DNA of 16,525 nucleotides from Rhodothermaceae bacterium (GTDB lineage Bacteria; Bacteroidota; Rhodothermia; Rhodothermales; Rubricoccaceae), in contig JABDIZ010000195.1 in NCBI GenBank assembly GCA_013003465.1, positions 1-16,525 of the forward strand. The letters run 5' to 3'. Under the pieces are notes generated by a model. It made no database searches. It had not been told where the DNA came from and worked only from the letters and a program-made list of their open reading frames with translations. Position numbers and translations under genes: made by a program. This document shows, piece after piece, positions 6,870 through 14,500 of this stretch; within the stretch, counting starts at the first letter, position 1, and every line of letters starts with the position of its first letter.

Positions 6870-7519
6870 CGCAGGGAATCTACGTCCGTCGTGTCCGGTG
6901 AGGCAAGCGCGGTGGTGCGGCCGCCCACTTCGCGTTCGAGCAGCGGCAGTACGTCGGCATACACCTGGAGCAGGTTTGTCTCGTATTCGACAACGATGTC
7001 GAAGTAGGCCAGCAGCGAGGTGAGGACGCTCCGGGTGTTCTCACTCGCAAACGTCGCTGGGTTGAAGACGGCTCCCAGAACGCCCTCGTTCACGCTGTTC
7101 AAATCCTCCTGGAGGATATACGTCGTCACGAGCGCCTGTGCTGTCTCGAAGTCGAGCAGACCGAGGGCGCCGGTCACCTCGGCTGTGCGGAGTGCGGTCT
7201 CGCGCAACAGGGCGAAGCGCGTCCCTCGGAAGCCAACCTGTCCCAGGGCGTCCTGCAGCGAGGCTGGAACCGGTCCTCGGATCAACGAATCGAGGGCAGC
7301 GGCGACCTCCCGGTGATACGGCAGACGCGCCTCCACCTCGCGCTGGTTGGCTTGCAACTCCGCGTAGAAGTTCTCCAGCGCCTCCTGCCGCAACGTGGCG
7401 TTTCCTCGGGTCTGGCGCCATTCGGTCACTGCGAAGCCAAGCAGGACAGAGAAGAAGATGGCCAGCGTCTCAATGGCGAGGACGCCCCACGAGATCTGGC
7501 GGAGCTTGACGGAGAGCAT
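6866..7519 (-). CDS. Membrane-anchored protein, DUF6090-like
   Basis: A 217-residue protein of unknown function. One hydrophobic segment near the N terminus (about 12-31, VLAIETLAIFFSVLLGFAVT) is followed by a Trp-Arg rich boundary (EWRQTRGN), then a long soluble, mostly helical part beginning LRQEALENFYAELQANQREVE. This layout, with a TM helix ending in a short E/N-W-R motif and then a coiled-coil-like domain, is that of DUF6090-type proteins frequent in Bacteroidota. The family assignment is by resemblance only. The soluble domain is expected on one side of the inner membrane. It starts 18 bases after the L,D-transpeptidase gene, so the two are probably one transcript. Its TGA overlaps the trpL ATG. 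Confidence 0.85.
   Translation of the reverse strand: MLSVKLRQISWGVLAIETLAIFFSVLLGFAVTEWRQTRGNATLRQEALENFYAELQANQREVEARLPYHREVAAALDSLIRGPVPASLQDALGQVGFRGTRFALLRETALRTAEVTGALGLLDFETAQALVTTYILQEDLNSVNEGVLGAVFNPATFASENTRSVLTSLLAYFDIVVEYETNLLQVYADVLPLLEREVGGRTTALASPDTTDVDSLR
6875..6906 (-). promoter_or_regulatory. Tentative trp operon promoter inside the end of the DUF6090-like gene
   Basis: On the minus strand TTG (6906-6904) is followed, 21 bases later, by TAGATTCC (6882-6875). This loosely fits the Bacteroidota pattern TTTG / TAnnTTTG (two mismatches in the -7 box). It would start transcription at or next to the trpL ATG. It is weak evidence, offered because the leader needs a promoter and the only space for one is inside the upstream coding region. 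Confidence 0.22.
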
Positions 7520-7537
7520 GGGTTGGGTAGCGGGCGC

Positions 7538-9130
7538 TTACCCTCCCAAATCTAGCTCCAAGCCAAGGACTTCAGCGAGGGGTGCATCGTAGCCGTAGAC
7601 GTCGTCGAAGGTCTGGACGCCGCCCTCGGGTGTGGGCCACGCCGTGAAGTAGACCAGGTGGACGGGCACACCGGTATCGAGGTCTTCGGGCCGTTGGCGC
7701 CACGGGCCGCTGAAGATAGAGGCCACGTCCTCAGGAGCCCAGGCGTTGGTGCGCCCGAGAATGGTCTCGGCGAGCGCCTGAGGATCGTGCGCGCGGATGC
7801 AGCCGTGCGAGTAGTCGCGCTCCTCGTACGTGAACGACCGGCGCGAGGTCGTGTCGTGGATGTAGATGCCCATGTCGTTGGGGAAGCGGAACTTGACGCG
7901 GCGCATCGGATTGCGCGGGCCGGGCTCCTGCACCACCTGGCCGCGGTATTCGCCGTACATCTCGCGCTGGATCGACGCCGGGATGGTCCAGGTCGGGTTG
8001 AAGATGACCTGCGTCATGGTGTCCGAGAAGACCGGCGTTTTCCAGCCGTTCGCGCGGCCCACGACCACGTTCATGCGGAGGTGCTCGGTGGTGCGCTCGC
8101 CCTCCCGCTCGCGCACCACCAGCTCGAACGTGGGCAGGTTGACCAGCACGTGGAAGTCGCCGAAGTCTTCGGGGAGCCAGCGCCAGCGCTCCAGGTTGAG
8201 CTGGACGAGCGGAATGAGGTCATCGGGTACATCGTTGAGGGCCGCGCGCGTGGCCTGATCCACGACGCCGGTAGTGTCGAGGTCGCGGTGGGCCTGGAAG
8301 GTGCGGACGGCCGCGGCGAGGTCGTCGTCGTAGATCCAGGCGAGCGAGTCGGGGAGGGTGGGAGACGCATAGCCTTCGAGGTGCATGCGCTCGCGGAGGC
8401 GCACCACGCGCGGCGAGACGTCGGCCGGGATGAGCGCGCGGCCCGGGAGCAGCGTCGGCCAGTCGTGGATCGTGCTGAGGGTGCGGCCGAGGAAGCCGCG
8501 CAGCGCCTGGTACTCCGGGTGCTGTGGACGCGCCCGGTTGAACGCGTGCGATACGGCTTCGGCCGAGTTGGGATTGGCGAGGGCCTCGGTGAGCCACGCG
8601 AGCGGCGTCACGGTGCGGGTGTGCGGATGCCAGCGTCGGCCGTAGAGTTCGGACGCGTCTGCACGCGGACGGGCGAGGTCTTCGGCGGCACGGACGAAGG
8701 CGTCGGTGAGCAGCAGATCGAGATCGGCGAGCAGCGAGTCGGGGCCAGTCTGCACGTCGGCCGTAGCGAGGTCCGCCAGCGCGGCCGTTCGGTAGGGCGC
8801 CGGATCCAGGCCATCGGCGGCGACATCGGCGAGGAGGGCGAGAACCGTGTGGCGCGTTGCGAGGTCAGTCCAGACGGGCTCACGCCCGCGCGCAGCATAG
8901 AAGGCTGCCAGGTCTGGATGCAGCGCGATGCGCTCGCCTTTGAGCCGAGCGAATCCGAGCGAATCCTCGGCGAAGCGTGCCCCGATCGTTTCCGCCAGCG
9001 GTGCAGGCGACGGCTCGGCAGGGGCGTGCGGGGTAGTCAGGACCGACGCCACCGTGCTGCCGCCAAGGCAGATCAAAATGCCCAGCACGGCGGCCGGGTG
9101 AATGCGAAGGCGGTTGTAGCGCTGCGGCAT
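7538..9130 (-). CDS. YcbB-type L,D-transpeptidase (SHGCIR motif)
   Basis: L,D-transpeptidases make 3-3 cross-links in peptidoglycan or attach proteins to it in the periplasm. The 530 residues have an N-terminal signal anchor (about 13-31), a scaffold region with ADLDLLLTDAFVRAAEDLARPR (135-156) and ELYGRRWHPH typical of YcbB-like enzymes, a peptidoglycan-binding repeat (about 240-300), and a YkuD catalytic domain (about 327-480) with YIHDTTSRRSF and YSHGCIRAHD; Cys444 is the nucleophile. The ATG at 9130 gives a clean signal sequence (MPQRYNRLRIHP then the hydrophobic core). An ATG at 9175 is possible, and the open frame to 9532 overlaps the next gene and looks spurious. It is paralogous to the gene upstream. 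Confidence 0.92.
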   Translation of the reverse strand: MPQRYNRLRIHPAAVLGILICLGGSTVASVLTTPHAPAEPSPAPLAETIGARFAEDSLGFARLKGERIALHPDLAAFYAARGREPVWTDLATRHTVLALLADVAADGLDPAPYRTAALADLATADVQTGPDSLLADLDLLLTDAFVRAAEDLARPRADASELYGRRWHPHTRTVTPLAWLTEALANPNSAEAVSHAFNRARPQHPEYQALRGFLGRTLSTIHDWPTLLPGRALIPADVSPRVVRLRERMHLEGYASPTLPDSLAWIYDDDLAAAVRTFQAHRDLDTTGVVDQATRAALNDVPDDLIPLVQLNLERWRWLPEDFGDFHVLVNLPTFELVVREREGERTTEHLRMNVVVGRANGWKTPVFSDTMTQVIFNPTWTIPASIQREMYGEYRGQVVQEPGPRNPMRRVKFRFPNDMGIYIHDTTSRRSFTYEERDYSHGCIRAHDPQALAETILGRTNAWAPEDVASIFSGPWRQRPEDLDTGVPVHLVYFTAWPTPEGGVQTFDDVYGYDAPLAEVLGLELDLGG

Positions 9131-9299
9131 GAAGTCAGCTAGGCCGAAAAGGATACGCCTAGTCAGGTATCCCATCGGCCTCAAGTGCAGGTCTCTTAAG
9201 AGGTAACGCGTAGCCAAGAGCGAAAATAGGGCCGGCGCCCCATTCAGCAAGCGCACCCCTGCCGATTGTGCCCGTTGCGTTACAGGGCGTCGTTTCGAC

Positions 9300-11027
9300 T
9301 CAGGAGGCAGGCGCCAGTGCCTCGCGGAGGACGGCATCATGCCCGTACACATCCTCGTAGAGTCGAAGCCGTCCGTCGGCCTCCGGCCAAGCCGTGAAGT
9401 AGACGAAGTGGACGAGCACCTCGCGGTTGAGACCGAAGCGCTGCTCGTAGCCGCGCGCGAGCGCGTTTTCGATGGTCTCGTCCGGCCACCCGTTGGCGAA
9501 GCGAAGAATCGTCCGGGCGAGCGCAGGGGCATCGGAGGCTTGCACGCAGCCGCTCGAAAGGGTCCGCCGGTCGCGGTCGAAGTGCCACGGCTTGTTAGTG
9601 TCGTGGATGAGCACCGCGTGGTGATTGGGCATCACGAACTTGAGCCGTCCGAGGGGGTTGTTCCGCCCCGGCAGCTGCATGATCTGGAACTGCCCCGGCA
9701 CGGCGACTTCCCAATCCACCGAGGCGGGGTCAATCGGCACACCGGCCAGGGAAACGCGAAAGCCGCGCGCGGTGAGCGAGGCGCCGCCCTCTGCTCGCGC
9801 GAGGGGGAAGACTGAGGTCGCCTGCAGGGAAGCAGGGAGGTACCACGACGGGTGCGCAACGACGGCCTCGATGGTGTCGGTCAGGACGGGCGTGGTCCAA
9901 CCCGCCGTCTGCGCCGTGCCGATAGCGGCAGGCATCCGCAAGGCCTCGCGCCAGCCCCCCTCCGGCGCGCGGTTGCGCACGGTCAACTCGAATGCGGGCA
10001 AGTTGGCCATGACGTGGAGGCTGCCGAGGTCCGGGCCGAGCCAGCGCCACCGCTCTAGGTTGAGTTCGACGGTGCGAATGAGCGAGTCCGGGTTCACGTT
10101 GAGCGCCGGGAGCACGGTGTCGGAGAGCGTGCTGTCTGCGATCAGGTTGCGGTCGGCCTGGAAGCGGGCGAGGGCACCGGCCAGTTCGGCATCGAGGCGA
10201 TACGGGCGGTCGGCAGACCAGCCGTTCACGTCGGCGTCGAGGTAGCCAAGTGTGGCGAGGCGGCTGCGGAGGTAGGGGACGCGCACCGAGGCTTCGCCCA
10301 CGCGCAATGGCGCCCCCTCTGGGATCGGTGCCCAGCGCGGAGCGGCCTTGTGGAGGCGCACCAGGGCTTCGGTGAGGGCACTGTATTCCGGGTGATCGGG
10401 CTGCAGCGCATCGAGCGCCTCAACGACGGCGTCGGCATCCCCGTCTTCTAAGGCGGCAAAGACCTCGCGGGCATCCGGTCGCGGGCTTGGGTACCAGTGA
10501 TCGCCGTAGAGTGCCTTCGGCTCGACGCGGCGCCCGGTCAGCACGTCTGCATAGTGCAGAATGCCGTCGGTGAGCAGCAGGTCGAGGTCGGCGAGGATGG
10601 CCGGGCGGGGATCGGGTTCATCCTCGTCCCGCTCTTGCGCATTGAGGGCAGCCAGGGCGCGGCGAAGATGCGCAATGGCCTCCGTATACACCTGTTCAGG
10701 AGCGACGCCTTCGTGGGGCGCCTCGGCCAATCGCGCGACGAGGGTTTCGCGGGAGGCGTTGTCCCTCCAGAGGGGGACAAACGCTCGCATCTCGTAGAGT
10801 ACACCCGTGTACGGATTCACCGCGCGACGTTCGCCCTCCACGGAAAGCCGCCCGAGTTGGTCGGTAGCCTGCCAGCGGGTCTGAAGCGCGGTCTGCACGG
10901 CGTCGCGGTCCACGGCATCCCGGGAGCCGAAGAGGCCGAAGAAGCCATCACCGAGCAACCCGCCGCCGAGCAAGAGGCTCAGGGCAAGGGTACCGTGGGC
11001 AAACAAACGGATGGGCCGAGGCCGCAT
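9300..11027 (-). CDS. YcbB-type L,D-transpeptidase paralogue (variant SSGCVQ motif)
   Basis: A 575-residue relative of the downstream gene, same domain order: signal anchor (about 9-33), scaffold region with ILADLDLLLTDGILHYADVLTGRRVEPKALYGDHW (144-178), peptidoglycan-binding repeat (about 245-312), and a YkuD domain (about 337-525). The catalytic motif is TLSSGCVQASD with Cys494. The SSGC form is known in E. coli YcbB, but the usual Arg two residues after Cys is Gln496 here. HDTNKPWHFDR, the substrate-side histidine region, is intact. The ends match the paralogue closely (VHFVYFTAWPEADGRLRLYEDVYGHDA). Role is expected in periplasmic peptidoglycan cross-linking, but activity is less certain than for the paralogue. 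The ATG at 11027 is supported by the signal sequence. Confidence 0.9.
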   Translation of the reverse strand: MRPRPIRLFAHGTLALSLLLGGGLLGDGFFGLFGSRDAVDRDAVQTALQTRWQATDQLGRLSVEGERRAVNPYTGVLYEMRAFVPLWRDNASRETLVARLAEAPHEGVAPEQVYTEAIAHLRRALAALNAQERDEDEPDPRPAILADLDLLLTDGILHYADVLTGRRVEPKALYGDHWYPSPRPDAREVFAALEDGDADAVVEALDALQPDHPEYSALTEALVRLHKAAPRWAPIPEGAPLRVGEASVRVPYLRSRLATLGYLDADVNGWSADRPYRLDAELAGALARFQADRNLIADSTLSDTVLPALNVNPDSLIRTVELNLERWRWLGPDLGSLHVMANLPAFELTVRNRAPEGGWREALRMPAAIGTAQTAGWTTPVLTDTIEAVVAHPSWYLPASLQATSVFPLARAEGGASLTARGFRVSLAGVPIDPASVDWEVAVPGQFQIMQLPGRNNPLGRLKFVMPNHHAVLIHDTNKPWHFDRDRRTLSSGCVQASDAPALARTILRFANGWPDETIENALARGYEQRFGLNREVLVHFVYFTAWPEADGRLRLYEDVYGHDAVLREALAPAS

Positions 11028-11178
11028 GGCAAGGGGAAGGGCTGCCGGGTACGGAAAGTAGGCGTTCAGACGGTACGGACACCGGCCGGAACAAAGAAAG
11101 GCCCCTGGCGACGAGCATTCCAGCGTGCTGTATACGAAGGACCTGCCGGTTGGTTTTCAGCAATCGGGCCGCCTGCGC

Positions 11179-11226
11179 GCCCCCCGTAGGTGGGGGCCAT
11201 CGGGAGCGTAGCGATGACGCGCGCGT
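11179..11226. other. Cluster of small hairpins ahead of the cysteine-protease-like gene
   Basis: GCCCCC (11179-11184) pairs perfectly with GGGGGC (11192-11197). CATCG (11198-11202) pairs with CGATG (11212-11216). ACGCGCGCGT (11217-11226) is a 10-base palindrome. They lie back to back in the 233-base gap between the divergent L,D-transpeptidase and papain-like genes, about 35 bases before the latter's ATG. No U-tract follows. The segment GGGAGCGTAGCG...GTAGGATCT within 11202-11232 loosely resembles one arm of the palindromic repeats elsewhere in the window. I see no clear promoter in this gap. Confidence 0.45.
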
Positions 11227-11260
11227 AGGATCTCTTCGTTCCTCCCTGCTGGTTCTCGCC

Positions 11261-12127
11261 ATGTCCACCGTTCCGTCCGATCCCACGTTGCCGATCGCGG
11301 CACCGCCCGCCACGTCTCCGCTGACCGCGTCCCAGCGCCACGTGCTCGACTTCGATCCGGCGCGCGACGGGTTCGGGTTCGTCAACACCTTTGCCTGGAC
11401 CGAGGAGGATCTGGTCTACCTCGGCGAAGAACTGCGTCCACTCGTTCGAAGCGTCACAGTGGCGCTGCCTGCCCTCGCGGGTGGGGTGAGCGGCGGTCGC
11501 CGTGGGCTCGTGGCCGGTGCCCTCGGAGGGGCGGCCGCCCTGGCGCTACGCCTGCCGGATGCGGCGATTCGCGGCGTGGCCCGGCGCTGGGCGTCGTTCG
11601 GGCTCTGCGGTGGCATGGCGCTCGCCGCGGCCGAGCGCTGGCCTGCTCGTCTGGGCCGACCCACGGCCGAGTTGAAGCGTGAGCACATCCGTGCCCTCCT
11701 CCGGCGACGGCAGGCCAGGACGATTCGGGCGAGCGGACCCACCTTCATCCGGTACTGGCTCGCGGCCCTCGCCGGACCGGCCTACGCGCTGCCCTTTGGC
11801 GACGTGCTCGACCGAGAACTTGCCATCCTCCGCGCGGCCATCGACAGCGGGCGGCCCGTGGTCCTCGGCCTCGTCGGCGACACGCCCGATCCGTTTGCGA
11901 TGCACCAGGTCGTGGCGTTCGGCTACGAAATGGACGAGCGCGGCGCAACGCGGCTCTCCGTCTACGACCCGAACAGCCCGGGGCGCACCCGGCACATCGA
12001 GGCGCACGTGGATGGTGGGCGCGTCCAGATCGGCACGGATCTGACGACGGGACCACGACGCAGCGGGGGCTACCACATCAGCCGTGAGCCGGGCCGCCTC
12101 TCCATGATCTTCGCAGTCGAGGTCTAA
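11261..12127 (+). CDS. Papain/C39-like cysteine-protease-fold protein of unknown role
   Basis: The 288-residue protein has the order expected of a papain-type fold: RWASFGLCGGMALAAAERW (109-127) with candidate nucleophile Cys116 at the start of a helix, GRPVVLGLVGDTPDPFAMHQVVAFGYE (197-223) with candidate His215, and RLSVYDPNSPGRTRHIE (231-247) with Asp236/Asn238 as third member. The N-terminal GFGFVNTF (37-44) is common in this poorly described family. No secretion signal is seen. Residues 64-100 are Gly/Ala/Leu-rich and could be a buried or membrane-associated insert. The ATG at 11261 is chosen because the upstream in-frame extension to 11150 lies in the hairpin-rich gap. No substrate can be inferred from neighbours. 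Confidence 0.8.
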   Translation: MSTVPSDPTLPIAAPPATSPLTASQRHVLDFDPARDGFGFVNTFAWTEEDLVYLGEELRPLVRSVTVALPALAGGVSGGRRGLVAGALGGAAALALRLPDAAIRGVARRWASFGLCGGMALAAAERWPARLGRPTAELKREHIRALLRRRQARTIRASGPTFIRYWLAALAGPAYALPFGDVLDRELAILRAAIDSGRPVVLGLVGDTPDPFAMHQVVAFGYEMDERGATRLSVYDPNSPGRTRHIEAHVDGGRVQIGTDLTTGPRRSGGYHISREPGRLSMIFAVEV

Positions 12128-12198
12128 GGCGTACGGACCTTCCCCCAGATCGGCCCTCGTAGGCCAGATGCCGCCCCGCTGCGTTGCCTTCGTTGTCT

Positions 12199-12212
12199 GG
12201 GGCTCCGGCCCC
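12199..12212. terminator. Possible bidirectional stem-loop between convergent genes
   Basis: GGGGC (12199-12203), loop TCCG, GCCCC (12208-12212) is a perfect 5-pair stem with a stable-type tetraloop. It sits midway in the 164-base gap between two genes that end toward each other. There is no U-tract on either strand, so termination is only a suggestion from position. Nothing else stands out in 12128-12291. Confidence 0.3.
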
Positions 12213-12291
12213 GCCCTCCTCACACGCCCTGCGGGGTCACAGTCGTGACCTCCCGAGTGCCTGACCTCGCCATGGTCCGCACGCCCTAGGT

Positions 12292-12795
12292 TCAGCCGTC
12301 GCTCAGATCGCGGTGGCCGAAGTAGTACAGACAGAACTTGAGCTTGGCGGCTTTCTGCGGACCGAAGCCGGGCAGCGCCCGGACTCGTTGTTCTACCTCG
12401 AAGCATGCACCATCGCGCCACAGGTTGGCGGCTGAGCCGTCGTACTTCTCAGCGAGAATGCGGGCGACCTGCTGCGTGCGGTCGGCCATCGTGCTCGTGA
12501 ATCGGTGAACGGCCGGTGATTGCCTGAAGACCTCGGCGAAGGCGTCCGCGTCCATGTCGGCGAGGCGCTGCATGTCGAGGTGGCCGAGGCGTTGCCTCAG
12601 TTTGTAGGGGCCGATGAAGGCCGTTTCGGCGAGGACACGCTGATCGTAGAGCAGGCCGAGCAGCACGGCGTTGGGCTCGTCGCGGAGGTACTGGTCGGCG
12701 TCAGGGTCTTTGGTGGCGGTGCCTTCAGCTTGAAGGCGGTCGAGCATGCGCACGAGTCCACCTTCGAGTTCCGAGTAGTCTGAGGCGTCAATCAT
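12292..12795 (-). CDS. Short HhH-GPD family protein (TIGR03252-like)
   Basis: The 167-residue protein resembles the small uncharacterised HhH-GPD family TIGR03252, related to base-excision DNA glycosylases. EPNAVLLGLLYDQRVLAETAFIGPYKLRQRLG (40-71), AVHRFTSTMADRTQQVARILAEKYDG (95-120) and the helix-hairpin-helix LPGFGPQKAAKLK (141-153) are the recognised blocks. The hairpin would bind DNA backbone. The catalytic Asp that canonical HhH-GPD glycosylases carry shortly after the hairpin is not evident: only about 14 residues remain after it, and the single Asp there (D163 in HRDLSDG) is not in the usual VD context. A structural or noncanonical repair role is therefore possible. The ATG at 12795 has no obvious ribosome binding site. 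Confidence 0.82.
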   Translation of the reverse strand: MIDASDYSELEGGLVRMLDRLQAEGTATKDPDADQYLRDEPNAVLLGLLYDQRVLAETAFIGPYKLRQRLGHLDMQRLADMDADAFAEVFRQSPAVHRFTSTMADRTQQVARILAEKYDGSAANLWRDGACFEVEQRVRALPGFGPQKAAKLKFCLYYFGHRDLSDG

Positions 12796-12819
12796 GATTG
12801 GGTGCGATTCGACAGGCCC

Positions 12820-12928
12820 GTCATCCTGAGCGGAGGCGGTCAGGCCGCAGTCGAAGGATCTATCCCTGTCCTGCCAAGAGCCGATTGGGGACTAGATCCT
12901 TCGACTCGCTGTGCTCGGTCAGGATGAC
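12820..12928. repeat. Palindromic intergenic repeat, copy B (cysS - HhH gap)
   Basis: The left arm (12820-12861) begins GTCATCCTGAGCGGA and ends AGTCGAAGGATCT. The right arm (12894-12928) reads the same ends in reverse complement: GTCATCCTGA and GAGTCGAAGGATCT. The 32-base spacer has no coding potential that I can see. The arms match copy A at 3345-3475 in the blocks CATCCTGAGCGGA and CGAAGGATC, but the spacers are unrelated. It lies in the 142-base gap between two same-strand genes, as copy A does. This is a dispersed REP-like family; no U-tract is present. Confidence 0.82.
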
Positions 12929-12937
12929 AGGTGGGGG

Positions 12938-14494
12938 TTAGAGCTTGCGACGCCAGGTGGAGCCGTCCGCCGAGTCCATCACCTCTACGCCAAGGGCGTC
13001 GAGTTCGTCGCGGATGGCGTCGGCGCGGGCCCAGTCCTTGGCTTTGCGGGCCTCGTTCCGCTTTTCTATTAGCTGCTCAACCTCGAACGCAAACTCGCCT
13101 TGAGCGTCCTCCGCCTCTAGGAGCATACTTGCTGTCAACTCATGATCTGGCCGAACAACACCTAGAAGAGCGTTAGTCGCGTTGAGAAACGGCTCGGCAG
13201 CCTTTACATCGTAGTAAGAGAGGCCTTCAGAGCGATGCTGGGCTAGTATCGCATTGACACCTCGCAGGGTAGACGCAAGAGCGACGGGTGTGTTGAGGTT
13301 GTCCAGCATCGCTTCGAGAGCTTCATTGTAGGCGGCTTGCAGAGGCTCAAAGAGACGGTCATCCCCGACACGCTCGGCGTTCAATGCTTCCTGAACTGCT
13401 TTGTCAGCTTCCGCGTAGCGGCGGCGGTTGAGGGCGGCGTCGCGGAGCGTTTTCTGGGTGAAGTTGAATGGCTGGTTGTAGTGCCCGCTCATCAGCACGA
13501 GGCGCAGCGCGAGCGGATCCACCGGGGCTCCCCAGTCGCCGCGCCCGCCGTCTTTAGGCGGTGTGGTGAGGTCGCGGACGGTCAGGAAGTTGCCCTTGCT
13601 CTTGCTCATCTTCTCGCCCTCGACCTGGAGGAAGCGCGTATGCATCCAGTGCCGGGCAAACGGTTTGCCGGTAAGCGCCTCGGCTTGCGCGATCTCGCAC
13701 TCGTGATGCGGAAAGCGGAGGTCTTCGCCGCCGCCGTGCAGGTCGATCGTCTCGCCGAGGTACTGTTGCGCCATCACGGAGCACTCGAGGTGCCAGCCCG
13801 GAAAGCCCCAGTCGAAGGGGGAATGCCACTGCATGAGGTGGCCGGGGTCCTTCTTCCAGAGCGCGAAGTCGCGGGGGTCGCGTTTCTGCTCGTCCGTGAC
13901 GACCTCGCGGGCGCTTGCGGCGGCGCCGATCGTCAGGCCTTCGAGGTCGGTGTTGCCGGAGAGCTGGCCGTAGTCCGGGAACGACGGGACGTGGAAGTAG
14001 ACGCCGTCGTCGGTCTCGTAGGCATGGCCGTTCGCTACCAGTGCTTCCACGGCGCGGATCTGCTCGCGGACGTGCTCGGTGGCACGCGGGCGCACATCGG
14101 GCTCGCGGAGGTTGAGCGCCTGCCAGTCCGTGACGAGCGCCTGCGTGTAGTGGCGGGCGAGGTCCCACACGTTAGCGAATTGCTCGCCCTCCTTGCTCGC
14201 GAGCGCCTTTGCCATGCGGTCCTGGCCCGAGGCATCGGCTACGTCGTCCTCGGTCAGGTGGCCTACGTCGGTCACGTTGGAGACGTAGCGAACGCGCCAG
14301 CCCAGCGCCTCGGCCACACGCACGACGAGGTCCGCCGTCAGAAACGTGCGGAAGTTGCCGATGTGGGCGTACGAGTAGACCGTCGGGCCGCACGAGTAGA
14401 ACCGGAGCACGGGCGTGCCGTCGGCGTCGGTTTCCGAGGGGACGAGCGGCTCGACCTGCCGCGTGAGCGTATTCGCGAGGCGGAACTCAGGCAT
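12938..14494 (-). CDS. cysS: Cysteinyl-tRNA synthetase
   Basis: CysS charges tRNA-Cys with cysteine using ATP, a class Ia synthetase in the cytoplasm. All 518 residues are present. RFYSCGPTVYSYAHIGNFRTF (31-51) contains the zinc ligand Cys35 and the HIGH motif as HIGN. GWHLECSVMA gives Cys238, and FPHHECEIAQ gives His263 and Glu267, completing the zinc site that selects cysteine. EKMSKSKGN (294-302) is the KMSKS loop. A DALR-type helical domain follows (about 355-480), and the C terminus ends GSTWRRKL. Codons for about residues 411-471 have lower GC than the rest. The ATG at 14494 lies six bases after the sufE stop, so the two are probably one transcript. Confidence 0.97.
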   Translation of the reverse strand: MPEFRLANTLTRQVEPLVPSETDADGTPVLRFYSCGPTVYSYAHIGNFRTFLTADLVVRVAEALGWRVRYVSNVTDVGHLTEDDVADASGQDRMAKALASKEGEQFANVWDLARHYTQALVTDWQALNLREPDVRPRATEHVREQIRAVEALVANGHAYETDDGVYFHVPSFPDYGQLSGNTDLEGLTIGAAASAREVVTDEQKRDPRDFALWKKDPGHLMQWHSPFDWGFPGWHLECSVMAQQYLGETIDLHGGGEDLRFPHHECEIAQAEALTGKPFARHWMHTRFLQVEGEKMSKSKGNFLTVRDLTTPPKDGGRGDWGAPVDPLALRLVLMSGHYNQPFNFTQKTLRDAALNRRRYAEADKAVQEALNAERVGDDRLFEPLQAAYNEALEAMLDNLNTPVALASTLRGVNAILAQHRSEGLSYYDVKAAEPFLNATNALLGVVRPDHELTASMLLEAEDAQGEFAFEVEQLIEKRNEARKAKDWARADAIRDELDALGVEVMDSADGSTWRRKL

Positions 14495-14500
14495 GGAGAA

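Noticed and set aside
7658..9142. Long plus-strand open frame (494 codons) opposite the L,D-transpeptidase gene
   Set aside because: It is a GC-rich antisense shadow of a well-supported gene; its translation is Arg/Val/Glu-biased with no recognisable motif.
9131..9532. N-terminal extension of the first L,D-transpeptidase
   Set aside because: It overlaps the 3' end of the upstream paralogue and has Ser/Arg-rich shadow composition; a signal sequence starts at 9130.
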